A DNA stretch of 10,594 nucleotides from DASPFV01 sp035620975. GTDB lineage: Bacteria > Acidobacteriota > Vicinamibacteria > Vicinamibacterales > 2-12-FULL-66-21. The notes under the pieces are model-generated. The model saw only the letters and a program-made list of their open reading frames with translations, was not told the DNA's origin and made no database searches. Shown here piece by piece: positions 1 through 5,872 of the stretch (positions are counted from its first letter, which is position 1; each line of letters opens with the position of its first letter). Position numbers and translations under genes: made by a program. Location of the stretch: NCBI GenBank assembly GCA_035620975.1, contig DASPFV010000176.1, forward strand, positions 1 through 10,594, given 5' to 3'.

Positions 1-252
1 CTGCTTCAGCTGCTGGGCCGGCGCCAGGCCCGCGAGGTCCGGCGTGGCGTCGTCCTCGGCCTCCCGCAGGAGGCCGGCGACCCGCACCATGAAGAACTCG
101 TCGAGATTGCTGGCGGCAATCGATGCAAACTTGGCTCGCTCGAGAACCGGGTTCGAAGGGTCCTGCGCCTCCTCCAGCACTCGTGTGTTGAAGGCCAGCC
201 AGGAGAGCTCGCGGCTGATGAAGAGCGCCGGATTCCGGAGATCGCTGTCCAT
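1..252 (-). CDS. ppk1: Polyphosphate kinase 1, N-terminal 84 residues (cut by window edge)
   Basis: PPK1 reversibly transfers the terminal phosphate of ATP onto inorganic polyphosphate, and is normally a peripheral membrane enzyme of about 690-720 residues. Only the first 84 codons are present; the gene runs off the left edge. Visible landmarks are ISRELSWLAFNTRVLEEAQD at residues 12-31 and SNLDEFFMVRVAGL at about 48-61. Both are hallmarks of the PPK1 N-terminal domain (E. coli has ELSWLSFNERVLQEA and NNLDEFYKVR). The catalytic histidines lie in the missing part. The ATG at 252 shares one base with the ppx stop codon (TGATG), so translation is probably coupled to ppx and no separate promoter is needed. 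The family call is firm; whether the rest is intact cannot be judged. Confidence 0.95.
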   Translation of the reverse strand, partial: MDSDLRNPALFISRELSWLAFNTRVLEEAQDPSNPVLERAKFASIAASNLDEFFMVRVAGLLREAEDDATPDLAGLAPAQQLKQ

Positions 253-1802
253 CACCTGCCCGTCATGGTTTTCACGGCCAGCTCGCGCCCGAACGTCTGC
301 TCGAACAGATCGGCGCGGGCCCGCCCTGCCAGCAGCTCCATCGTCAGATCGCCGTCGCCGGCGAGCTCCAGCACCCAGACGCGGCCCTCGCGTACGAGCT
401 TCAGTCCGGTGATCTTCTGCAGGTGTTCCGCGTCCAGGGCGTTCGCCAGGCGCAGGATGGCCGCGAGCTTGTTCACGATCAGGCGATCGCCGCGGTCCAG
501 CGCGACGTAGGGCAGGTGGCTGCGCTGCGGCAGCCCGCGCCGGTGATAGCGGGCCACGTTCGACACCAGCATCGTTTCCTCGTCCGAGAGCCCGAAGATC
601 TGCGAGGCCGCGATGATGTACTGCGAGTGCTTGTGGTGCGCCCGCAGGCTCACGTACATGCCGATGTCGTGGAGCACGGCGGCGACCTCGAGCAGCAGCC
701 GCTCGCGGCGCCCCAGGCCGTGCTCGGGCCCGAGCTCGTCGAACAGGCGGGTCGCCAGCATCGCGACGTGCCGGCCGTGCTCGCGATCGAAGCGGTACTT
801 GAACCCGAGCGCCTCCGCGCTGGCGATGACCTGACTGCCGAAGTCCGCGGCGGCCGCCTCCCCTGGCTCCGAGACGTCCAGCAGCAGCCCGGCGCGCAGC
901 GACGCGTCGGAAATGAGCACGCGCCTGGCGGACGTCTCGGCGAGCAGCGTGCGGTAGACGAGCATGGAGGCCAGCAGCGTCTCGGCCTCGACAGCCTGGA
1001 GCCGGAACTGGTCGGCGATGCGTTCCTCGTCGAGCCGCTCGAGCCTGTCGCAGAACCCGAGCAGCGCGTCGCGCGAGACCTCTGACGCGCTCTGGTCGAA
1101 GTCGGCCTCGAGGATCTGCGACGCGGCGAACCGCACGTCTCCGCCCATGGCGATCATGTGAGTGATCCGCCGGAGCGGGATGTCCAGGCGGACTTCATCG
1201 ATGACGTTTGCGATGTAGCGCTTGAGCAGCGCCACCTGCACCTCGTGCGTGTGCCGTCTGAGATCGAGCTGCTGGCGCAGCCTGATGGCCCCGAGCGCGT
1301 AGACACCGGAACGGTTGGGCTCGCCCTTCCTCAGGAGCGTGAGGCTCGTGCTCCCGCCGCCGACCTCCACCAGCAGCGTCCATGCCCCCTTGAAGGCCGG
1401 GTGCCGCCCGACCGACTTCCGCAGCGCCAGGAACAGCAGGCGGCTCTCCTCGGCCTCGTTGATGACCTCGAACTCGATGCCGGTGCGGGCCTGCACCCGA
1501 TCCAGGAACACGTCCCGGTTCCGCGCCTCGCGCACCGCGCTGGTCGCGACGGCATGCACGTCGGCGACGCCGTACTGATCCATCAGTGTCCGGAACTTCT
1601 GCACCGCGTCGACCACGCGGTCAATCGTCCCGGGCGCGATGCTGCCCGACGCGAACGTGTCGCGCCCCGTCAGAATGGCGCGCGATGCCTCCTCGAGCAC
1701 GCGGATGCCACCGGGGGCCGTCACCTCGGCGATGACGAGGCGGATGGCGGTCGCGCCCAGGTCGAGAACCGCAACCGGCGATACTGGCGTCGATGTGGGC
1801 AT
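252..1802 (-). CDS. ppx: Ppx/GppA family exopolyphosphatase with C-terminal HD domain
   Basis: This 516-residue protein matches the length of long-form Ppx/GppA enzymes (E. coli Ppx is 513). The family removes phosphate from polyphosphate ends and/or hydrolyses pppGpp. The N-terminal ASKHA-fold half shows a phosphate-binding motif DLGATAIRL at 14-22, an ATSAVREARN block at 86-95, an acidic EAEESRLLF block at 116-124 and the second phosphate motif VEVGGGSTSLTLL at 145-157. The C-terminal half holds an HD-type helical domain with VLHDIGMYVSLRAHHKHS at about 376-393. The first motif deviates from the usual DxGSNS form (GATA instead of GSNS). The gene is first of a two-gene unit: its TGA overlaps the ppk1 ATG by one base. 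It is divergent from the PHP gene across 176 bases. Exopolyphosphatase is the likeliest activity because ppk1 is linked; a GppA-like role cannot be excluded. Confidence 0.93.
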   Translation of the reverse strand: MPTSTPVSPVAVLDLGATAIRLVIAEVTAPGGIRVLEEASRAILTGRDTFASGSIAPGTIDRVVDAVQKFRTLMDQYGVADVHAVATSAVREARNRDVFLDRVQARTGIEFEVINEAEESRLLFLALRKSVGRHPAFKGAWTLLVEVGGGSTSLTLLRKGEPNRSGVYALGAIRLRQQLDLRRHTHEVQVALLKRYIANVIDEVRLDIPLRRITHMIAMGGDVRFAASQILEADFDQSASEVSRDALLGFCDRLERLDEERIADQFRLQAVEAETLLASMLVYRTLLAETSARRVLISDASLRAGLLLDVSEPGEAAAADFGSQVIASAEALGFKYRFDREHGRHVAMLATRLFDELGPEHGLGRRERLLLEVAAVLHDIGMYVSLRAHHKHSQYIIAASQIFGLSDEETMLVSNVARYHRRGLPQRSHLPYVALDRGDRLIVNKLAAILRLANALDAEHLQKITGLKLVREGRVWVLELAGDGDLTMELLAGRARADLFEQTFGRELAVKTMTGR

Positions 1803-1870
1803 CGGGAAGGCGCTCGATAATCCTACAGCCGCTCGAGCCCCTCAACGGGCGAGGCCGCTGGAACGCGAGA

Positions 1871-1876
1871 ATTTTA
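1871..1876 (-). promoter_or_regulatory. Possible -10 box for ppx-ppk1
   Basis: Read on the minus strand this is TAAAAT, five of six matches to the sigma-70 -10 consensus. It lies in the most AT-rich patch (about 1868-1900) of an otherwise GC-rich region. It would give a leader of roughly 60 bases before the ppx ATG at 1802. No convincing -35 hexamer is seen 16-18 bases upstream. A second, weaker candidate, TAGGAT at 1820-1825, would give a leader of about 10 bases. Confidence 0.25.
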
Positions 1877-1964
1877 CGGTCTCGTTACTATGTTCCCACA
1901 TCCCTTCGACCTTCCCCCGCTGGACTCGTCGCATCGCTGCCTCCCGGGCATCTGCACCCGAACT

Positions 1965-1977
1965 CGCCATAATGGCG
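1965..1977 (+). promoter_or_regulatory. Perfect palindrome containing the -10-like box of the HhH-PHP gene
   Basis: CGCCATAATGGCG is a perfect 13-base inverted repeat (arms CGCCAT/ATGGCG around a single A). It contains CATAAT at 1968-1973, a good -10 box. The ATG of the downstream gene begins at 1979, only five bases after the hexamer. Transcription would therefore begin at or within a few bases of the start codon, giving a leaderless or nearly leaderless mRNA. There is no Shine-Dalgarno sequence before that ATG. No good -35 is visible. The palindrome could be an operator or a result of promoter symmetry. Confidence 0.45.
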
Positions 1978-1978
1978 T

Positions 1979-3073
1979 ATGCCACGCCGCAAGGCCGATA
2001 CGAACAGCGTCGTCGCGGGGCTGCTCCGCGATCTCGCGGCGGTGCAGCAATCGAAGCAGAGCAGGTGGGGGTACGCGCGCGCCGCCGATACGATTGCCGG
2101 CCTGCGCGATCCGATCGAGACCTTCCTCCAGCCCGATGGCACCCTCCGCAGGATCCCCAACGTCGGGCCATCGTCGACGCGGGTCATCCTCGAGGTGCTG
2201 CAGACGGGCGGCTCGACCACCGTGGAGCGCGCGATTGCGGACAGCGGCAGAACCAGTGAAATCGCCAGGAGCCGTGGCCTTCGCGACACGTTCCTGAGCC
2301 GCGCGGAAGTGCTGGCGATCCTTCGCGACCGCCGCCGTCGGGCCGTCTCCCTCGACGACTACCGGGGGGATCTGCAGATGCACTCGACCTACAGCGACGG
2401 CACGCAGACGCTCGACGCCATCGTCGAGACCGGGCAGGCCCGCGGCTACGAGTATGCGGCCGTGACGGACCACTCGTACGGGCTGCCGATTGCCGGCGGG
2501 GTCTCGATGGCCCGGCTCGCCGACCAGCACGCGGAAATCGACCGGCTCAACGCGGTCCATGCCGGGCGCTTCCGGCTGATCAAGGGCATCGAGGCGAACA
2601 TCCTCGCCGACGGCGGACTGGACATGAAGCCCGACGAGCGGCGGCAGGTCGAACTCGTCGTGGCGGCGCCGCACTCGGGGCTGCGCTCGTCCGACGACCA
2701 GACGCGCCGGATCCTCTCGGCGGTGAACGCCCCGGCAGTCCACATCCTCGGGCACCCGCGGGGGCGGAAGTACGGCGTACGCACCGGCGTGAGGGCGGAC
2801 TGGGACCGCGTCTTCAAGGCCGCCGCGCGGGCCACGGTGGCGATCGAGATCGACGGAGACCCGCGCCGGCAGGACATCGATCACACGCTGGCGGCCAGAG
2901 CGCTGGACGCCGGCTGCATCTTCGCGCTCGACAGCGACGCACACGCCCCGGAGGAGTGGGAGTTCGCCGAGACCGCCGTCGCCCACGCCCGCCTGGCGCA
3001 GATTCCCTTCGAACGCGTGATCAACTGCTGGCCCACGGATTTTCTGCTGGACTGGGCCGCGGATCGCCGCTGA
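1979..3073 (+). CDS. Helix-hairpin-helix plus PHP-domain phosphoesterase (PolX-like, no polymerase core)
   Basis: This 364-residue protein combines the two ends of a bacterial family X DNA polymerase. Residues about 11-80 resemble the PolX N-terminal DNA-binding domain, with an HhH-like IPNVGPSSTRVILEVLQTG at 59-77. Residues about 128-360 form a PHP metal-dependent phosphoesterase domain. Its motifs are MHSTYSDG (134-141), VTDHS (162-166), KGIEAN (202-207), PHSG (231-234), LGHPRGR (257-263) and LDSDAH (317-322). Bacterial PolX is usually about 570-580 residues; the nucleotidyltransferase palm, with its catalytic aspartates, is absent. In the first PHP motif the usual HxH reads QMH (Gln133, His135), so one expected metal ligand is changed. 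A 3'-5' exonuclease or 3'-phosphatase role in DNA repair is inferred. A histidinol-phosphatase-like or other PHP esterase is possible, but the HhH part argues for a DNA substrate. The start fits the -10 box just upstream. Confidence 0.85.
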   Translation: MPRRKADTNSVVAGLLRDLAAVQQSKQSRWGYARAADTIAGLRDPIETFLQPDGTLRRIPNVGPSSTRVILEVLQTGGSTTVERAIADSGRTSEIARSRGLRDTFLSRAEVLAILRDRRRRAVSLDDYRGDLQMHSTYSDGTQTLDAIVETGQARGYEYAAVTDHSYGLPIAGGVSMARLADQHAEIDRLNAVHAGRFRLIKGIEANILADGGLDMKPDERRQVELVVAAPHSGLRSSDDQTRRILSAVNAPAVHILGHPRGRKYGVRTGVRADWDRVFKAAARATVAIEIDGDPRRQDIDHTLAARALDAGCIFALDSDAHAPEEWEFAETAVAHARLAQIPFERVINCWPTDFLLDWAADRR

Positions 3074-3086
3074 GCGCGGAGCCCCT

Positions 3087-3180
3087 TTCACGGGACGCGC
3101 ATTCGCGCGGATTCGCGCGGATTCTCTCTTCACGGGACCAGGATACGCGCGGATTCGCGCGGATTTCTCTCTACACGGGA
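3087..3180. repeat. Imperfect tandem repeat, period 42-43 bp, about 2.2 copies
   Basis: The landmark TTCACGGGA occurs at 3087 and 3129 and returns as TACACGGGA at 3172, giving spacings of 42 and 43 bases. Each full unit contains a nested near-10-mer repeat of the type ATTCGCGCGG (exact tandem copies at 3101-3120; ATACGCGCGGATTCGCGCGG at 3143-3162). Each unit ends in a pyrimidine stretch ATTCTCTC or ATTTCTCTC. It lies wholly between two convergent stop codons and encodes nothing. It resembles the dispersed CGCGGATT-type intergenic repeats common in large GC-rich genomes, but other genomic copies cannot be tested here. Confidence 0.8.
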
Positions 3181-3193
3181 CGCGGACTTGTCG

Positions 3194-3218
3194 CGCCGAA
3201 GCCCGAAGGGCGAAGGCG
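3194..3218. other. Small inverted repeat between convergent genes
   Basis: Reading left to right the stretch goes CGCC, GAA, GCCC, GAA, GGGC, GAA, GGCG. It can fold into a hairpin with two 4-bp GC stems, a 3x3 internal loop and a GAA triloop. It sits six bases from the 3' end of the peptidase gene at 3225 and after the stop of the PHP gene. No U-tract follows on either strand, so it is not a standard intrinsic terminator. It may be a repeat-derived element or a transcript-end stabiliser. Confidence 0.4.
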
Positions 3219-3224
3219 GAGGCT

Positions 3225-4307
3225 TCAGACGCCCGCGACGGCCGGCCAGCCCTCTACGCTCGTCGCCGCTCGAACGCCACGCAGAATGGCGTCCGCCACC
3301 AGGTCGGCCGCGAGGGCCCCCAGAATGGTCAGCTGCAGGTCCGGGCGCTGCAGGGCGCCCGTTGAAATCGCGAACAGCTGGTCGCCGTCCCCCGTCGTGT
3401 GGTAGGGGCGGATCGCGCGCGCGGCGCCGCAGTTGGCCATCATCGCCATTTTCGTGAGTGCCGTCTTGGTCACGTCCACGTTCGTCGCGACCACGGCAAG
3501 CGTCGTGCTGCGGAGCGCCGGATCCTCGAGCCCGGCCCCGCCCGTTCGCCCCACGATCGGGCGCATGACGTCCACGCTGTCGGCCAGGCTGCCGTCGGAC
3601 CGGCGCGCGCCCGCGACGATCCGGCCGGTCCGCCAGTCGAGCACGTCCCCGGCGGCGTTGACGACCGCCAGGGCCCCGATCACGACGTCGCCGATCTTCA
3701 GGCTGGCGGTGCCGATGCCTCCCTTCATCCCGCCCAGGCCGCGACCACGGTGCATCTTGCCGACGGTCGCTCCGGCGCCCGCGCCGACGTTCCCTTCCAC
3801 CACGGGTCCGGTCGCAGCGGCCGCACAGGCCTTGTAGGCGGCGTCCTGGTCCGGCCGTATGCTCGGGTCGCCGACAGACAGATCGTCGATGACGGCGGAG
3901 ACGACGATGGGAATGCGGAGGCCGGGATTGCCCCAGTCGAACCCCACCTTGCGCTCCTCGAGATAGCGGAGCACGCCGCCCGCCGCCGGCAGCGCCAGGA
4001 CTCCGCCGCCCGTCAGGAACATCGCGTGAATCCGATCGACGGGGCTCACGGGCTGCAGCATGACGACCTGCGACTCCCCCGGAGCCGAGCCGTCGTAGTC
4101 CACCCCCGCCCCGACGGCCTTGTCGAACAGAATCGCTGTGCACCCCGTCGGCCGTCGAGCGTCGGTGAAATGGCCGACCCGGATGCCCGGCACGTCGGTC
4201 AGCGATCCTGCAGTGGCCGGCTGTGCGCCCCCGAGGCGCCCCGGCCCGGCGAGGGCCATCGAAGCGGCGACTGCCTGCCCGAGCTCCCGCCGCGTCAGTG
4301 GTGTCAC
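3225..4307 (-). CDS. P1/DmpA family (S58) Ntn-type aminopeptidase, Tat-like leader
   Basis: This belongs to the DmpA/P1 family of N-terminal-nucleophile hydrolases (L-aminopeptidase/D-esterase, beta-aminopeptidase), which self-cleave into two subunits. Counting from the GTG at 4307 it has 360 residues, close to the family's usual 350-380. Family blocks are LTDVPGIRVGH (about 36-46), GNVGAGAGATVGKM (162-175), GGMKGGIGTASLKIGD (192-207), RSTTLAVVATNVDVTKTALT (266-285) and GDGDQLFAISTG (306-317). The expected autocleavage and nucleophile site is at the Ser/Thr cluster RSTT (266-269); which residue acts is uncertain. The N-terminus TRRELGQ, followed by an Ala/Leu stretch, resembles a twin-arginine leader and suggests export. 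The usual GGSAFGL block reads GGGVLAL (about 100-106). The GTG is chosen because GAGGAG lies six bases before it; the ATG at 4313 directly abuts that sequence. It is divergent from mqnB and convergent with the PHP gene. Substrate unknown. Confidence 0.9.
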   Translation of the reverse strand: MTPLTRRELGQAVAASMALAGPGRLGGAQPATAGSLTDVPGIRVGHFTDARRPTGCTAILFDKAVGAGVDYDGSAPGESQVVMLQPVSPVDRIHAMFLTGGGVLALPAAGGVLRYLEERKVGFDWGNPGLRIPIVVSAVIDDLSVGDPSIRPDQDAAYKACAAAATGPVVEGNVGAGAGATVGKMHRGRGLGGMKGGIGTASLKIGDVVIGALAVVNAAGDVLDWRTGRIVAGARRSDGSLADSVDVMRPIVGRTGGAGLEDPALRSTTLAVVATNVDVTKTALTKMAMMANCGAARAIRPYHTTGDGDQLFAISTGALQRPDLQLTILGALAADLVADAILRGVRAATSVEGWPAVAGV

Positions 4308-4313
4308 TGTCAT

Positions 4314-4319
4314 CTCCTC
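4314..4319 (-). promoter_or_regulatory. Shine-Dalgarno sequence that favours the GTG start of the peptidase
   Basis: On the minus strand this reads GAGGAG, followed immediately by ATG (4313-4311), ACA, then GTG (4307-4305), all in frame. The distance to the ATG is zero, which is unusable for normal initiation. The distance to the GTG is six bases, which is near optimal. The GTG at 4307 is therefore the better start, removing two residues from the ATG version. Confidence 0.6.
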
Positions 4320-4403
4320 GTGCTGATGATCCCGCGTCAGTCTAACAGGCCAGCGACAAACATCTGGTTGCAGCTTCCGCCTCCAGGCGCCGGGACTCCG
4401 CAA

Positions 4404-4420
4404 CTGGCATAATCTGCCAG
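4404..4420 (+). promoter_or_regulatory. 17-bp inverted repeat over the mqnB -10-like box
   Basis: CTGGCATAATCTGCCAG is a perfect interrupted palindrome with 6-bp arms (CTGGCA/TGCCAG) and a 5-base centre. It covers CATAAT at 4408-4413, the best -10 candidate for mqnBD. A start of transcription at about 4420 would give a leader of only about 10 bases before the GTG at 4430. The placement is that of an operator whose binding protein would block RNA polymerase. It also lies in the shared upstream region of the divergent peptidase gene. No -35 match is visible at 16-18 bases. Confidence 0.45.
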
Positions 4421-4429
4421 AGTCAGAGA

Positions 4430-5062
4430 GTGCCCGTCGATTTCCTCGTCTGTGTGGCCACCGAGCTCGAGTGCACGCGTCTTCGTGAGCGCCTGCCGGC
4501 CGAGGCGTCGTCCATTGCCATCCTCCGCACCGGCGTCGGGCCGGTCAACGCGGCGCACGCGGTGACCTGGTTCCTGGCACGGGAGCAGCCGACCGCGATC
4601 GTGGTCTGCGGCGTCGGCGGCGCGTATCCCGGATCGGGGCTGCAGGTTGGCGACGTCGTGTGCGCCGGGAGCGAGTGTTATGGCGACCTGGGCGCGGCCA
4701 GCCCTTCGGGGTTCCTCGACATGAAGGCCCTCGGCTTCCCCGTCGTGGAGGGCTCACCGCCGCTGTACAACGTGCTGCCGATGCAGCGCTTCCCGGCCTC
4801 CCGCCGGGTACCGTTCGTGACGATGAGCACCTGCACCGGGACGCATGGGACGGCGATCGAGGTGGAGCAACGGACCGGCGGGGCCGTGGAGAACATGGAA
4901 GGCGCGGCCATCGCGCACGTCGCGCATCTGCACGGCATTCCGGTCGGAGAAGTGCGCGGCATCAGCAACATCGTGACGGATCGCGACACGCGCCGCTGGA
5001 AGCTCGATGACGCGTCGCGCGCGGCTCAGGAGGCGCTCGCCTGGTGGATCGGACGCCGCTGA
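4430..5062 (+). CDS. mqnB: Futalosine hydrolase
   Basis: MqnB removes the base from futalosine (or acts on aminodeoxyfutalosine in some lineages) to yield dehypoxanthine futalosine in the chorismate-to-menaquinone futalosine pathway; it is cytosolic. The 210-residue length is typical. It has the nucleoside phosphorylase/MTA-SAH nucleosidase fold, shown by TGVGPVNAA at 34-42, CGVGGAYPGSGLQVGDVV at 60-77, the substrate-binding ENMEGAAIAHVA at 154-165 and SNIVTDRD at 179-186 with the conserved Asp. A homologous MTA/SAH nucleosidase is the main alternative, but the immediate overlap with mqnD settles it. The start is a GTG at 4430 with only a weak AGAGAG before it and a palindromic -10 region just upstream. 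It is the first gene of a two-gene transcription unit. Confidence 0.93.
   Translation: MPVDFLVCVATELECTRLRERLPAEASSIAILRTGVGPVNAAHAVTWFLAREQPTAIVVCGVGGAYPGSGLQVGDVVCAGSECYGDLGAASPSGFLDMKALGFPVVEGSPPLYNVLPMQRFPASRRVPFVTMSTCTGTHGTAIEVEQRTGGAVENMEGAAIAHVAHLHGIPVGEVRGISNIVTDRDTRRWKLDDASRAAQEALAWWIGRR
5028..5033 (+). promoter_or_regulatory. Shine-Dalgarno sequence of mqnD inside mqnB
   Basis: AGGAGG lies within the last codons of mqnB, ten bases before the GTG at 5044. It supports that GTG as the mqnD start even though it overlaps mqnB by 19 bases. Confidence 0.6.
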
Positions 5063-5853
5063 CCTTCGGGTTCTCGCCTTGTCCGAACGACACGTTCGCG
5101 TTCCACGCCCTCGTTCACGGGCTGGTGCCGGGGCCGCTGGTCCGGCCAGTCATCGACGACGTGGAGGCGTTGAACGCGCGCGCGGAGCGCGGTGAGACGG
5201 ACGTCACGAAGATCTCGATTGCGGCCTATGGCCGCGTGCGCGAGCGGTACGCGCTCCTGCGCGCCGGAGGCGCAGCGGGCTTCGGCGTCGGACCCATCGT
5301 AGTCGCGCGCAGGCCGCGGAACGTCGGCGGCCGCGTCGCCATCCCCGGCACGCGGACCACGGCGGCGCTGCTGCTCAGCCAGCTTGGATCCTTCGACACG
5401 GTGCCGATGCGCTTCGACCGCATCGAGGACGCCGTCCTGCGCGGCGACGTCGACTGCGGCGTGCTGATCCACGAGGGACGCTTCACGTACGAGGCCAAGG
5501 GGCTCGCGCTGCTCGCCGATCTCGGAGCCGTGTGGGAGTCACGCATGCACGTGCCGGTACCGCTCGCGGCGATTGCCATTCGCCGCGACCTGGCCCCGGC
5601 GCTGGCTGCTCCGATGGACCGGGCGCTGCGTGCGAGCGTCGAGCACGCCTTGGCCCACCCGCAGGCCAGCCGCGGCTACGTCGCGCAGCACGCGCAGGAG
5701 ATGGATCCGGAGGTGGCCGCGCGTCACATCCGGTTGTACGTGAACGACTACACGCTCGCGCTCGACGAGCGGGCCGTTCGAACCCTCATCGAATGGGGTG
5801 ACGCGCAGCAGCCCTCCGCGCCGGCCGCGAATCCCCTGCCCGTCTTCGCCTGA
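5044..5853 (+). CDS. mqnD: 1,4-dihydroxy-6-naphthoate synthase
   Basis: MqnD converts cyclic dehypoxanthine futalosine into 1,4-dihydroxy-6-naphthoate, the ring precursor of menaquinone. It has the periplasmic-binding-protein-like fold but acts in the cytosol. The 269-residue product has the family signature GFSPCPNDTFAFHAL at 9-23, the substrate-contact region VTKISIAAYG at 54-63, PGTRTTAALLL at 101-111 and the conserved histidine motif LIHEGRFTYEAKGL at 141-154 (His143 corresponds to the catalytic His of characterised MqnD). The GTG start overlaps the end of mqnB by 19 bases and is preceded by AGGAGG, pointing to translational coupling. The last about 15 residues (Pro/Ala-rich) look like an unstructured tail. 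The gene is convergent with the RraA-like gene, 19 bases away. The remaining pathway genes (mqnA, mqnC, mqnE) are not in the window. Confidence 0.95.
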   Translation: MDRTPLTFGFSPCPNDTFAFHALVHGLVPGPLVRPVIDDVEALNARAERGETDVTKISIAAYGRVRERYALLRAGGAAGFGVGPIVVARRPRNVGGRVAIPGTRTTAALLLSQLGSFDTVPMRFDRIEDAVLRGDVDCGVLIHEGRFTYEAKGLALLADLGAVWESRMHVPVPLAAIAIRRDLAPALAAPMDRALRASVEHALAHPQASRGYVAQHAQEMDPEVAARHIRLYVNDYTLALDERAVRTLIEWGDAQQPSAPAANPLPVFA

Positions 5854-5872
5854 TTCGGGCCCGGGTGAGCGC

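Noticed and set aside
1874..3133. A 419-codon open frame on the minus strand opposite the HhH-PHP gene
   Set aside because: Its product is low-complexity, Arg/Val/Gly-rich and has no recognisable domain, while the plus strand carries all the PHP motifs. Long antisense frames are expected at this GC content.
3087..3180. Possible CRISPR array
   Set aside because: The repeats are immediately adjacent and imperfect with no unique spacers of constant length, and there are no cas genes nearby.
3194..3218. Intrinsic terminator for the convergent pair
   Set aside because: There is a hairpin but no U-tract on either strand, so I kept it only as an inverted repeat.
4314..4403. Upstream ATG at 4403 as the peptidase start
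   Set aside because: The extra 30 residues show no family similarity, come before the Tat-like leader and overlap the inverted repeat at the mqnB promoter; the GAGGAG at 4314-4319 points to the later start.
3130..4412. 337-codon frames on both strands over the peptidase gene
   Set aside because: Both are Arg/Gly- or Ala-rich frame shadows; the DmpA-family motifs are all in the frame ending at 3225.
5854..5872. Palindromic CGGGCCCGGG in the 19-base gap between mqnD and the RraA-like gene
   Set aside because: It is short, pure GC and without a loop or U-tract; this is likely chance in GC-rich sequence.
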